Origin: Trichaptum fuscoviolaceum | Taxonomy: Eukaryota; Basidiomycota; Agaricomycetes; Hymenochaetales; Trichaptaceae | Assembly: GCA_910574455.1 (NCBI GenBank) | Contig: CAJSYZ010000011.1 | Span: forward strand, 3,518,941 to 3,582,940 | Direction of reading: 5' to 3' | DNA: 64,000 nucleotides | Part shown: piece after piece, positions 1-11,251 of the stretch | Layout: every line of letters starts with the position of its first letter | How positions within the stretch are numbered: position 1 is the first letter of the stretch | Translations under genes and position numbers: made by a program | Notes under the pieces: generated by a model | Database searches by the model: none | What the model was told of the DNA's origin: nothing | Seen by the model: only the letters and a program-made list of their open reading frames with translations

Positions 1-1100
1 GCTTGCCATGTCACGCCGAAGTAAGCGCCGCGTCCCTCCTTTCGTCCATCTTGCTAGCTCGCCGCTCATCGAACGTCAGGCTGTGAAGGTATGTCAGCAG
101 GTGCCCTACCAAAATACACCTAATAATTAATTTTTTTCCCGACCGATTTCAGGAAGGTTTGCACCATAAGCTTCCTAGGACACAGGGTGTCCTCGGGATG
201 TCTCGCTACCCTTTCCCCAGTAGATCACGAAGGCTGTTCACCGACTTTCCTAGGACAACATGCCTGAATCTCGTTCACTTTCGTCCTTTGGAACATACGA
301 AAGAACAACATCAGTACATTATTTCCCTTGTTGTTCGGCGTATCGGCGACGAGTCATTTTTATCTTTTCGACGCCTCATTGTTTGGTTTTCTCTGATCGT
401 CGCGCCGCCTCCCAGTGTCCTTGGACCCGGAACGCCTTGGCTGTGCCGTGGCCCTTTTATCATAATGAAATTAACTTTGTGCATTTAGGAGTCGAAAATC
501 TTCCCCCAGATTATACGCGTTCCGCAGTCGATGCTGTCCGACCCTTGGCCTCTTTTCCTAATCACGCTAATACCTTCAATTGGCGCGCATCCTTGGATGG
601 TCATGCCCATAGCAAGCTTGGCGGGGGGAGATGGCAAATGGCTTTAGTTATAAGGCGTGTCGCTCGAGAAAGATTATGTGCGTCCTCTTTCTTTAGTCTA
701 ATTTCTTTCCGTGCGGCTCCCATCATCTATTCCGCGATACCTTTTCTGCGCCTTCGAACGTTTGCAGTGCCGCCTTTTCTACATATTCACACTTTGTCTG
801 CTTTATTTTCTAATAGTGGTCTACATTCACTGGAGCGTGTCAGTCCTGAACGACCCGCAGATTCAAAGAGGACCTTTGCACGGACGAACAGAAAATCGCA
901 CAGAAGAAGAAAGGCAGGAGGCCACAGTGAGTTATTTCGTTCACCAGCCCCAACTCCCCAGGACATTCTTTTTGAGCCCATTGCCCTCACCTTATTCCGC
1001 GGCCCCAGCTCTCGCATGTTATCCTCCCATGTACGACTTACAGACACTTCTCTCTCGTTACCGTTAGAGTCATATACCACCCGAAGAGATATCGACCGCA
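1..1100. other. 5' edge region, no confident gene
   Basis: A possible exon pair is visible: an ATG frame from 8 ends at a good donor (GTATGT at 89), and an acceptor at 151-152 rejoins a frame that stays open to 488. The joined translation has no recognisable motif. A second frame open across 260-1174 is low in informative residues and looks like chance. The segment may be the end of a gene lying mostly outside the window, or 5' flank of the gene starting at 1101. Confidence 0.25.
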
Positions 1101-2459
1101 ATGGCCCGACAAATCACCTTCAGGATGACTGTAAGCACCCCATATGTCCCTTACGCAACTTCAATTTTGAGTAAGCGTTAGGACTGGACTGTGGTCGACA
1201 TGGCTCCTAAGACAAAAAAACGTACTTACGACAAAAAAGAGACAAAAGAACAATTTTTCTCGGGATCGTCGGGATTGCCAGGATCGTCTCCGCTAAATGA
1301 AGTCGATCACCACGTCCACACTTCGACCGTTTGCCTTTCTAATGATCGACGACCTCACCACACTCCTTCCGATCTGTCGACGTCATCGGCATTATCTTTT
1401 AATGTTAACAGTCTTTCCTCGTTGCGGCAGCCTGAGGTGACTGGCTTGCACTCGTGAGCTCCTTAGCCTCCCTTAAATAATCTTTTATCCTAATCTGACA
1501 CTGTCCTAGCATACACTATAACAACAATGAGCCCGCTGAGGCACACGAAATCTCAAATGAGGCGCCGAGCTTTAACGTTCCCGTGTCTTCGCTTTCATTT
1601 CTCAGTCAAGGTACTTCATCTATGCTCAACTACTCGACCGCGTCCTCCGGATACGACGACATCCCCCAGCAAACGAACAATTATCCGACGTACTCTATTG
1701 CCGTATCCGTAGATACGTCGCCTCTTGAAACCCAAATTCCCGAATCCACACGTTCATGTACCGATTACGCAGCTGATTATACATTCGAGGGAAACAATAC
1801 ACCATACATCGACCGGTCATCACCATTAATACCACATCCTGCGGAAACACCTGCCATACTCCATCCCTTTCAGTACTCCCAAGGGCTGAGCGGTGGAAAC
1901 ACCGCCGGAAGCTATAATAACGGGACCTTTGCCTCACAGACTCACCAGTGCACCACACAAGTCGATCGACCGGAACCATATGCAGTACTTAGCGAGTCAA
2001 TCGACAACAATTCCTTGAACGCAACGTTGACTATGCCGTTTAAGATTATTCGAGAGCAATCGAATGGCGAAGAACAGTACTTTTGCATTGATCAGTCAAC
2101 TGGAAAGAGAAGAGGCCCGGTAGACATCAGCGATGTTGTACAATACCCCCTGGGTCCCTCGATTAACTATCAGATTGGTGTTCATAGGTATGTGGTATTC
2201 AAGTACATCGGTCCACGAATGGGTTAAAACGTACGCTCTATAAAACAGGAATCATGATGGCGCCAGCGACGAAGGCCCGTTCAGTAATAGCCCTGTGGCT
2301 TCTGCATGGAGTCCATTATCGGCCAATTCTAGCGACGTTAGTAATATTTATCTATTGATAATTCGATCTCGGATTTTTAATCGTGTTCACAGAATCTTTT
2401 CCCTTTTTTCACATGAAGATATTTGCTACGGTAATAGCGATGCGTTGCATAGACTTTAA
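1101..2459 (+). CDS. Hypothetical protein, four-exon model
   Basis: I do not recognise this protein. The model joins exons 1101-1130, 1182-1453, 1510-2187 and 2249-2459, about 396 residues; every junction has GT-AG borders (introns of 51, 56 and 61 bp) and keeps frame, which is the main evidence that it is real. The N-terminus has a short basic stretch (APKTKKR). The middle is rich in Ser, Thr, Pro and Asn. A more ordered segment follows near residues 310-350 (PFKIIREQSNGEEQYFCIDQ, then TGKRRGPVDI). The 3' end is uncertain: a further intron at about 2337-2392 would end the protein at 2416 instead. It is the only convincing gene before the tRNA. Confidence 0.5.
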
Positions 2460-3176
2460 CCATCTTTCGACGTATATAGCTTCATTGTACGAACCCACAC
2501 ATCATCACGAGCGGACCACTGAGCATCGGCAACCTCATTTACTCCTTTCACTGTCATTTTTTGTTAGTAGGAATTTACATTTGCTTGTTTACAGTTCTGA
2601 AATCGGTTCTTTGGTAACCAGAATGGCACGGGAACGCCCTCTGAATTCATAGACATCATGCAATGAGAACCACCGCATCCGGGCCAATTCTGCACAACTC
2701 GCAGATCTTTCTCTTTCTAATCGCATAGGGTCGCCTCCAGTAAGACCTTCCTGTGCTATTGAGTTAGTCTTAGCAGTGCCTCGCGGTGTGCTAGGACTGT
2801 GGCTATGCATTCTGGTAGGTCCATCTCCGGAGACCATACAGTGTTCACGAGCCAAGGGCGTTTGCCTAGAGGAAGGATACTCATTTCGTTAACTAGGCTT
2901 CCACCGCTAAACCTTACGACATGAAATCTCGAGTGTCACCGAAAGACTCGGAGCCGATGAGAGCGACGCGAGAAACATGACTACCGTAACGACAACTGCT
3001 TTGTTTGTTGAGGTTTTATTGTAAAAATAGTGTTGAGAGGAACATTCTGATTGCCAGACTAGCACTCGCTGGCACATTCACTCAGGCTGAGTGCATGAGT
3101 TTCAAGTTGATGTCATTATTTTAATGCTGACGTGGCATTAGATGGGTATATAATTTACTACTTATTAACGAATAAC
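2460..3176. other. Intergenic region
   Basis: No convincing gene. An extra frame continuing to 2652 could be a further 3' exon of the preceding gene. The last 150 bp before the tRNA are AT-rich. Confidence 0.4.
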
Positions 3177-3305
3177 TCCCGCTTAGCTCAGTGGTAGTAG
3201 CGCTTCACTAGTAACGGTCACGTTAAAATCGCTGTCACATCTCGTGACCGCGACACGTGGTATTACGTAATGAAGAGGTCGGTCGTTCAAGTCGGCCAGT
3301 GGGAA
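3177..3305 (+). tRNA. tRNA-Thr (anticodon AGT) with a 56-nt intron
   Basis: The acceptor stem pairs TCCCGCT (3177-3183) with AGTGGGA (3298-3304), followed by discriminator A. The anticodon stem is CTTCA/TGAAG with loop CTAGTAA, giving anticodon AGT. The intron (3214-3269) sits one base 3' of the anticodon, the canonical eukaryotic position. The T-arm is perfect, with GGTCG/CGGCC around TTCAAGT. A run of six T residues at 3308-3313 fits a Pol III terminator. The D-arm is odd: compared with the usual GTAGAGC it reads GTAGTAGC, one extra base and a broken closing pair, so the gene may be weak or decaying. The intron is also long for a nuclear tRNA. Confidence 0.85.
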
Positions 3306-3724
3306 GATTTTTTGATTATTTAGTATCGAATGGCAATGGTCTTTCGGACTCTTGCTGATATTATATGCAAATGTTTTGCAGACGAGAGGTATCTTACGTT
3401 TCTTACGGAAATTGATCTTCGAAATCGTACCCTACTCACTGGACGATGGAAGATTAATACTTGGGCAGGTGTGGTTTCGGGCTTGTTTGTCAGGATTACT
3501 CGGACTCGCAGGATTCTCTATCAATGTCTATAATATATGACTGCTAGACTGGCTATTCTCACTAGAATAACGTTCTGCATCGATGTGGGCTTCGACAGAC
3601 TCGGAGTCGGGTATTGCCGAACTTGACTCACCCATTTCAATCACATTCTGAGTTTCCCCTTTCAACACCTTCCTCATTAACACCCATAACACATATCTCT
3701 TTCATCTTATATCATTCGTTTGAC
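3306..3724. other. Intergenic region upstream of GGPP synthase 1
   Basis: Only short open frames are present. This should hold the promoter of the GGPP synthase gene starting at 3725; CT-rich tracts lie at 3650-3710. Confidence 0.5.
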
Positions 3725-5175
3725 ATGTTTAGTGACACTAACTCGAGCAACAAATCATCGAATTCGGGTCTTGTTTTATACTCAAATATGCTCCGAAAGT
3801 TAAGTGAGGTTCAACGATGGCCGGCGAAAAATGAAACGGTATGGATTGAAATGTGGAGGAAATATCATATTGATCAGATCTTTTCGTAGGCTGTCACAGA
3901 GCCCTTTGCATACATATCCTCTAACCCAGGAAAAGAGATTCGCAGTCAGATGATTGAAGCCTTCAATCGCTGGCTGGAGGTTCCTCCGGAGAAACTCGCA
4001 ATTATAAGCAAGGTCGTTCGTATGCTTCACAGCGCTAGTTTATTGTGAGATCTTATCTCATACAATACTTCGAATCTCTGACCTTGACAGAGTTGACGAT
4101 ATCGAAGATGACTCACAACTACGACGAGGAGCACCAGGTACGCGATCAATTCTCTACTAGTACGAATCGTGCTGATTTACCGGCCGCATCAAGTCGCTCA
4201 TAGGATCTACGGCATTCCTCAGACAATAAACTGTGCAAACTATGTCTATTTCCTCGCATACCAAGAGCTCTTCAATCTCCGAGATAACTCAACGGCTGAT
4301 GTCGATAAGATCGTAACAGGTTAGTTGGGGCCTGGGATGCAGTCTTATGCTAAGAATATTGACAAGCGGTTGAGACCAGAGGAGCTCCTTAACTTGCACC
4401 GCGGACAAGGGCTAGAAATTCTATGGAGAGACTCTCTTCAGTGCCCTACGGAGGAAGAATACATCGACATGGTCAATAACAGTTGAGAACTACATTCATC
4501 CCTTAGTAAACTCGTGGACTGATTCGGATCGACTGCTTAGAGACTGGTGGCCTTTTTAGAATTGCCATTAAGCTCATGATGACATGCGCTGCGAAGAACC
4601 GTGAAACGTGAGCCATAATATTTCTTTGTATCTATATCGACATTAATGATGTCCGGATTGCAATTTCAAAAGTGATTTCGTCCCTTTGGTCAACTTAATC
4701 GGTGTTTTCTTCCAGATTCGCGATGACTACTTTAATCTGCAAAGCAAAGAGGTCCTCGACACAAATTTAACCTTTCACTCTCTTGATACTAATTCTTTTT
4801 GCAGTACGAAACCAATAAAGGGTTTGCGGAAGACCTTACGGAGGGCAAATTTTCATTCCCGATTGTGCATGGAGTGAGAGCCGATATGTCCAGCCGTCAA
4901 ATCTTGAGTAAGGGGCATCTTAGATTGTCCCTTCGTGTTTATTCTGAGTTGATTTATTTTCAGATGTATTACAAAAACGTCCAGGCACCCCTACGCTAAA
5001 GCGATATACAATCGATTACCTGGCGAATCACACCGGGTCATTTGACTACACTCTGTCAGTTCTGGACTCGTTGGAAGCGCAGATTCGGGAAGAGTTGAAT
5101 CGATTAGGGGGAAACAAAGATCTGGAGCGAATTGTGCAAACGCTCAGCGTTGAAGGACTTCGGAACCCGAAGTAA
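3725..5175 (+). CDS. Geranylgeranyl diphosphate synthase, copy 1
   Basis: A trans-isoprenyl diphosphate synthase that condenses isopentenyl diphosphate with allylic diphosphates, expected product GGPP. Nine exons: 3725-3838, 3890-4044, 4091-4137, 4194-4319, 4380-4481, 4541-4607, 4673-4751, 4805-4907 and 4964-5175, giving 334 residues, normal for fungal GGPP synthases. The first Asp-rich motif is DDIED near residues 92-96, followed by SQLRRG. The second is DDYFN near 221-225, inside [12 protein letters not shown], with the conserved [15 protein letters not shown] after it. Asn replaces the last Asp of the second motif, which is usual in this fungal type. The start was chosen because it opens the frame of exon 1; an in-frame ATG lies at 3788. 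A paralogue with the same exon plan lies at 11252. It may serve the nearby terpene synthase or general prenylation. Confidence 0.93.
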
Positions 5176-5492
5176 AGTTTATAATCGTGTACTTGTAACA
5201 CCATCACTAAATTAATTGTGTACTCAACTAAATCCTGATCGTCATTCTAATGCCGGGGATAAATTGTTGCTGTACAATAACCAAGCGAATTGTATTTAGT
5301 TTTCCAGGGTCGAGTTGCAGCTTGATCACCACCGCCAACAACCTGGACGCTTCCCGCAATTCTGGTCGTTAACAGCAATACATATTATTACATATGGCTA
5401 ATTTCTGACTTCACGAAGAAATCGAAGCGTCGCAGCGGCGGCAGCAGTGGTGGAACAAGCTTGTGCGACGCGTCTCCAGTATTCCCTCTGAC

Positions 5493-7281
5493 ATGGCAAA
5501 ACTTCGCAAACCTGACTCCCTCGACCCCCTGCAAACATACACCGCCGCGAATCGTCCTCGACCACTGCGCATCGTCGCATCCGGCACGCTCTTCGTTACG
5601 AATGTGTTGGCACTTCCTTCATTTCCGACAGAGGCGTCGATATCGCGCGCGCGCTCTGTGTCGAAGACGCGGGGAGGTTCGGTCGCGAATGTGCTGGTTA
5701 CACTAGGCCAATTCGCGGGCATCGACGCGATGCTCGTCGCACCGTTGGCAGGAAATAGCGAAGGAAACATGCTGATACGCGACCTTCAACGTGAGGGCGT
5801 GAATACGCGATTTTGCAAGGTTTGGGAAGGAGCGGGTGTTCCAAGTGCATGGGTACTCGAGTCAGGTAAAACATCCTTGACCACTGCATCGTACAGACCA
5901 CCTCTCAAACTGATTCATTTGGCTTGTAGGAGAGTCTGGTTCAAGAACTGTGATCAACCACAATCCTCTTCCTGACATAACTCACGAAGAATTTGTTAGT
6001 TTACTTGGCCCTCTTTTGGTACCTGAAAACTATGAGATTGCATCATCTTCGCCGTCGCCAGCTACACCAGCCGCAGGACCAAGCTCAAGTCAAAGCCCTG
6101 CGCCGTTTGAATGGTTGCATTTCGAAGGTCGATCAGTCAAGACAACATTGTCGAATGTGGTTGGAATCGATGGACTTGCGAGGGAAAGGAAGTGGAGAAG
6201 TCACTGTGTTTTCAGTTTGGATGTCTGCAAAGTCCGGCAAGGAGTAGAAGCTGTGAGTTAATCCGGTGCCTCAAAATCTCATTCATTTCTAAGCAAATTG
6301 CTCTAGCTAATGCCTCATGCAGATGTCATATTTTTCTCGTATGTTCATAACATTCAAGTTGTTGAGAAGTTATCTAACCGGCGTGCAGGAAACAATATGC
6401 TTTATCCCAAAACGTGGCTTATACGACTCCTCGGCCATTCCTTCTCGCTTTAGCCTCCTCGGGGCGTGTCCCAGCCCATGCTCTATTGATAGCCTACTGG
6501 GGTACTGCAGGTGCAGCATTGTTGAGTGTGCCCACTAGGGAGTACCTGCAGTCGAGTGGCTGGGTCGACGATGAGCCGCCTATGCGACCTCTAAGCACTG
6601 TGAGCGTCGACGCGAGCAACCCTCCGAACAGTCCGGACCCACGTGCTGTTGGAAGCGTGCGCAGTGGCAGTGGGTTCTGGGCGGCTGGTCACCGTTCTGG
6701 CAGCGGAACGTCGAGTAGCCAATTCACCGCGTTCAGCAGCGGACACGGCCATAGTGGAAGCGGTAGTGGCCAGGGCGACTCGCACTTCCGTGACAGTTAC
6801 GGCGAGTATGGAATGAGTGGGATGAGCGACATCCCGGAAGACAGGGTCGCAGATGGAGATGACGATGGAGACCGTGACTCGCAAGGGACGGCGACTGGAA
6901 AGGCCGTCATGAATGGGAAGAGTAAAGCGAAGAAGGACGGCGAAGTGCGAGATGAGGTAGCTGCGCAGGACGCATTCATTGCAGGGATGATCTATTCACT
7001 TGGCCAACGCATCCTTCCGGGGGCACCGTATACGCCATCTGCAACGCCATACGGTCAGGTATACGGCGCTGGAGCGGGAAGTCTCGATCTTGATCGAGGA
7101 CGCTGGAAACTTGAAGATTGCTTAAGGTGCGCTCCGTCATTGGACAAAGTTCAAGCCGATATTCGTTCTTACTCAGATTTGTGAATGCAGATTTGCGAGT
7201 GAACTCGCTGGGCGTCGAGCGCGCAAGCGAGACTTCTCCGGTCTCGCAGAAGAGATGCATCGTGCCGGATGGTTTGATTAA
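5493..7281 (+). CDS. PfkB-family sugar kinase, ketohexokinase-like, divergent active site
   Basis: Exons 5493-5865, 5930-6252, 6307-6338, 6389-7126 and 7191-7281 give 518 residues, well above the roughly 300 usual for ribokinase/ketohexokinase proteins. The N-terminal sugar-binding signature is clear (SKTRGGSVANVLVTLGQF, compare RGGNxANxxxxLxxL). Later parts follow the PfkB fold: HFEGRS, then PHADVIFFSKQYAL, then HALLIAYWGTAGA. The C-terminal anion-hole motif GAGD is replaced by AAQD (AAQDAFIAGMIYSLGQR); the catalytic Asp remains. About 110 Ser/Gly/Asp-rich residues are inserted just before it. Substrate is unknown. It lies between GGPP synthase 1 and the terpene synthase and may be an unrelated neighbour. 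Confidence 0.85.
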
Positions 7282-7953
7282 GTAGATTTCTTTTCGAAAG
7301 GGTCCAGGCGGCTGACTATACCAGATGCGAACTAGCACCATGGCTTTAACAGCTTTGGCTTATGTTTTGAATGAACTCTATTGTGGATATTGATATGTAT
7401 GCTCTTCCTTGTCTGGTCCGGAGCAATCCATTTTCTTATCAGCAGTCGATCATCTTTTAAATTCTCCATCTCGATTGGTACAAGAACTCATCATGGCGTC
7501 AACTCGCACCGCAACCCGTTGTATTCTGGACTGAAAGCATCATGAGCAACTGCACTAGTTCCTACCAACGATCATACAACGCAGGTATACTCTCAGATAG
7601 ACGAGGCCGAGCTGTTGGGTAGTCTCTGCGCCGGATCGAACGGGAGTGCCAAATGTACATACTTGATTTCATACATAGTTTCGCCCGACCAGTAAGTCCT
7701 TGGTGCACTTAGCCTTTATCTTGATACACGTTGCTTCGGAGGCTAGCTTTATGGCCGCACCGAAGCTGTATGACTGGTCAATCTTTCTAATTGGCACAAA
7801 ACTTCTACATACATGTATGTGGTATTACATAGCTAAGGGTTCTAGTTTGCGAGAAGCTTCGAGTTTCTACAGGTGTTCGTTTGACCCGAATGGTGCGTTC
7901 TAGACACAGTTAGGCCAAACTAACCAATTCAGCGACTACGTAGAGTGAGTGTG
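7282..7953. other. Intergenic region between convergent genes
   Basis: No supported gene. It lies 3' of the PfkB kinase (+) and 3' of the terpene synthase (-), so it should contain both terminators. A possible extra 3' exon of the terpene synthase around 7850-7905 (acceptor on the minus strand near 7901) could not be confirmed. Confidence 0.4.
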
Positions 7954-9215
7954 TCAACAAAGAATTACTTCGGGGAACAGACCAAGCCAGTACTCGCCTG
8001 CAACGTTCGTATTCTTGTCTTCGGCCGTCTCGGCGTCTTGAATGGGTACGATTAACGTGCGTTTCACTTCTTTGTTGTTGCGTCCGAAGTACCTCTGAGA
8101 ATCGAAGCTCCAAAGGAGGTTGCCGACCACCCAATACTCAAGACCCGATATATACAACTGGACGTCCTTGTCAACAACTTCCCCGAAAGAGTCGACGAGG
8201 CTCTTGTTTTCAATAAATACGTCTTGAAGGACTTTGAATTGAGATCCGATGTAGTCCGCTGCCTCCTGCATTGATAGGCCCTTAGTGCGCATCAAAATTG
8301 TGATGGCATTATTGCCTGCCAATCCACGACTACGCTCAACCGCGTAAGAATAGACGTCCTATGAAAAGCACGGCACGAGCAAATAATTAGTAATGTATGA
8401 TTTTATTTTTATAGCTTCTCAATTAGTACGCGGACCACTCGCAAGCGAAGCGCGCCTCAAAGGAAAGGCAAAGTTTGTACTTACGTTGGACCAACAGACC
8501 ATGTCAACTGCGGCAAAATAGAGGCGCTTCATAGCGGGGTCTTCGAATACGTTATCAGGGAGATCGATGCCGAGATTGTATTCGATAATGTCGAAGCACG
8601 GCCGGACGGCCCCGTTTTCCCTCCGGTGGGTGATGTATTCGTCGATCCCGAAAACCTCACCCCGTTCGCGGAGATCTGCCTCATGGGGGACGGTGTTTAT
8701 GCAGTCAGTGAGATGAGATATCAAGCGGCGACGAAAGTTCGATGCCGGTTTTATGAGGCGGTCCATGAAGCTGAATGTTCATTATTAATTAGCTTTGAAT
8801 CTGGCCGCGCTGTAAGGAAGAACGGGAGAGAAGAAACTTACTCCTTGGTTATGCGAGATACGAGAGAACCGTCGCATGGCTTGTCGTTGAGCGCATTTAC
8901 GAACATGTCTACCATGGCGTAGCCCCCAGCCTTGTCGTGACCGTCACTAATCTCGTCAAGAGCGAAGAGCAAGTTCATGAAGTCACAGGAAATCCGGAAC
9001 TTATCATAGTCGGAATACGGGTACACGTAGGATGCGAGCAGGCTCCCGTTCGACATGATGAGGTATGCACGCTTGGAGTCCGCTTCAGGGAAGATGCTGT
9101 AGCCATCCACCCAAGCTGCAGATTCAGCAGAAGCGCGATCGAAGTGAGGATTAGTGCCGCGGGGGAAAGGGCAAGAGGTGACGAGGTCTGGAAGGTGCAT
9201 GTAAGTAAGTGTCAT
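7954..9215 (-). CDS. Class I terpene synthase (sesquiterpene-synthase-like)
   Basis: A metal-dependent cyclase of prenyl diphosphates. Three exons on the minus strand (9215-8842, 8770-8485, 8358-7954) give 354 residues, a typical length. The Asp-rich motif is DEISD (87-91), a DExxD variant. The second metal site is NDVYSYAVE (220-228), which splits across the last intron and matches NDxxSxxxE. The C-terminal Arg-Tyr pair sits in SFDSQRYFG (about 309-310). The N-terminal NPHFDRASAESAAW is also typical of basidiomycete enzymes. Met at 9200 is an alternative start. It is divergent to GGPP synthase 2, sharing a 2-kb intergenic region. The family usually uses FPP; two neighbouring GGPP synthases raise the possibility of a C20 substrate. 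Confidence 0.93.
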
Positions 9216-11251
9216 GACTGCGTGCTGTGGTGTAGTGTAGTGTACTCACATCATATTGATATTTATACTACATGCACTTCAGACCCAGAAAAAAGCTGAT
9301 TACAAGCACTGAGCGCATACCCAGATATAACCCAGCGGCATCGTACGCAGAATATACGAAGACCGAGAGTTTGATATTCAGGATTGGCGTATTCATTTTA
9401 GTCAGCAATTCTATATGATAACACAGAAAATTCTACGACGGTCCTCAATAGAGATCCCCAACGATCAAATCGTTGCAATTGAAGGTTTAGACCGTGCTCA
9501 CGTAAGGTAGGGGACTCAAAGATCGGGAGTGAGTCCGGCTAATGTATCACTTCAAGTTGCTTGTCTTGTACGTCAGTTCTATTCGAGATATCGCTAGGGA
9601 TCACGGAAACAAGCATGACCGTTCATATTGATTGCTTGAATGGTGAGTCCGTGTTATCAGGACTGTGACTTCAACTTTGGTGCTTTTTCGTGAAAGGCAT
9701 AGCTCAGAAATGCAAAAGTAACAACACACAGCCGCTCACATTTGATGCCGGAAATCAAGGGTTGCACATTACTTCGAAGCGCGCTTCAGCTCCTGGATCC
9801 ATGAGAGTATCTGTAAGGATAAGCTGGAAGATCATTATCAGAGATTGTTAGAAGACTCTCGTGTAAGTAGAGATATTCTGGGCTATAGGATATTCAGAGA
9901 TATTCGTAGCTTTAAAACAAAAACGAAGATTAGAGGCCATTCAAATATACACTATGTGTGATGGAGAGGTGCACCTGGCTGAGAGAATATAAGAAGTTAG
10001 TTCATTGATTCGGACGAAAACTGCTGCCATTGATATTACATACCCGCTGTCTCAAAACCTTACTCCAAATTGCTCCCCGGAAGTAAGACGAGTCTTTCAC
10101 ATACTTTCCGCGAGTAATAGGAAGAAATAAGAGCAGGTTCAAGGATCAAAAATGAGCTATGCTCGAAGTGGTGGTACGTTGTTGAAGAGGAAATCGACTA
10201 CTAAATCATCGCTGTTCGCGTTCAAGTTACCACTGCCAGTGGCAGTTCGGCAATCACCGCACTCAGGCTGACACCAAATCTGGGCTGTCTCCGTCTTCGT
10301 CACCCTATTTCAACTCTCTTCCAACAACACCTACTAGTAACAATCATGACCCGGAGTCTACTTCAAGGGGTTTTGTCATTTCCAATTGATTCGAATCCGT
10401 GCAACCATGTCGCAACGGAGCGCTCAGTATCTTGATGCCTTTTCAAGCTGTACTTCAACTTCGGCAACGACAAAAACGAGGCATAGTCATATATCCCAAC
10501 TTGAACATAAAGGAGGTGGAATAGAGTCGAGAATGAGGCACCGACTTCAATACAGCTCAAACTCCACATCATCTCTGTGCAATAAGAGCTGCTTCCCAAC
10601 ATGAAAACAAGATTAAAAAGTTTTAAATGGAAGGTTAGCCACATGTTTTTTTCCACGTTCATTCAAGTTAACGCAGATTTCAATTCGTCAGACATATCTA
10701 CTTGACTTAACGAGAGAGTCAATCATGTTTATGTCGAACTTTCTATGCCTCCGCTTCATCGCTAGCTTCCCGCGTCACCCTTTCGGTCTTCCATTTTGAT
10801 GTTTATCCATTTGCTGAATAGACGGAGAGAGGGTCGGTCTGGAAAGGAGTGACGAGATTCATACATCAAAAGGCATTCCGTCTGAGGCATAGTCATGTAG
10901 CCTGTGGCGGATGAGTGGCTTGTGTTCAACACCATCCCATTTGGAAAGACGAGCAATCACCGTACCGGACATCCGGCTTTACATCGCCGTTCTGGACTGC
11001 TCGGACTTGAATACGCCCTTTTTCGTGAATCTGCGTTACATACATCTAGCTGGATCTGACACTGCTGCTTATCTGGTGATGCTCTCGTTGGAAGATCAGC
11101 AATGAGAAAGTATGTACAAACCTTCAGGAGTATTACTTTGCCTACGGCATTCCTCGCACGTTTGGTATAAGTAGGACAAGCGCACTCAGTTCCAGATACC
11201 CTATCAAACCAGACACCATCCCTTTCCAGCTTGACTTTTCAATTTGAAGCT
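9216..11251. other. 2-kb divergent intergenic region between terpene synthase and GGPP synthase 2
   Basis: Expected to carry both promoters. No confident gene. A 37-codon minus-strand frame (10859-10972, beginning MSGTVIARLSKWDG) looks more protein-like than its surroundings but has no identified family. The near-palindrome CCACTGCCAGTGG lies at 10230-10242. Confidence 0.5.

Noticed and set aside
260..1174. 304-codon open frame on the plus strand
   Set aside because: No start or splice context fits, composition is unbiased, and the supported gene begins at 1101 within it in another frame.
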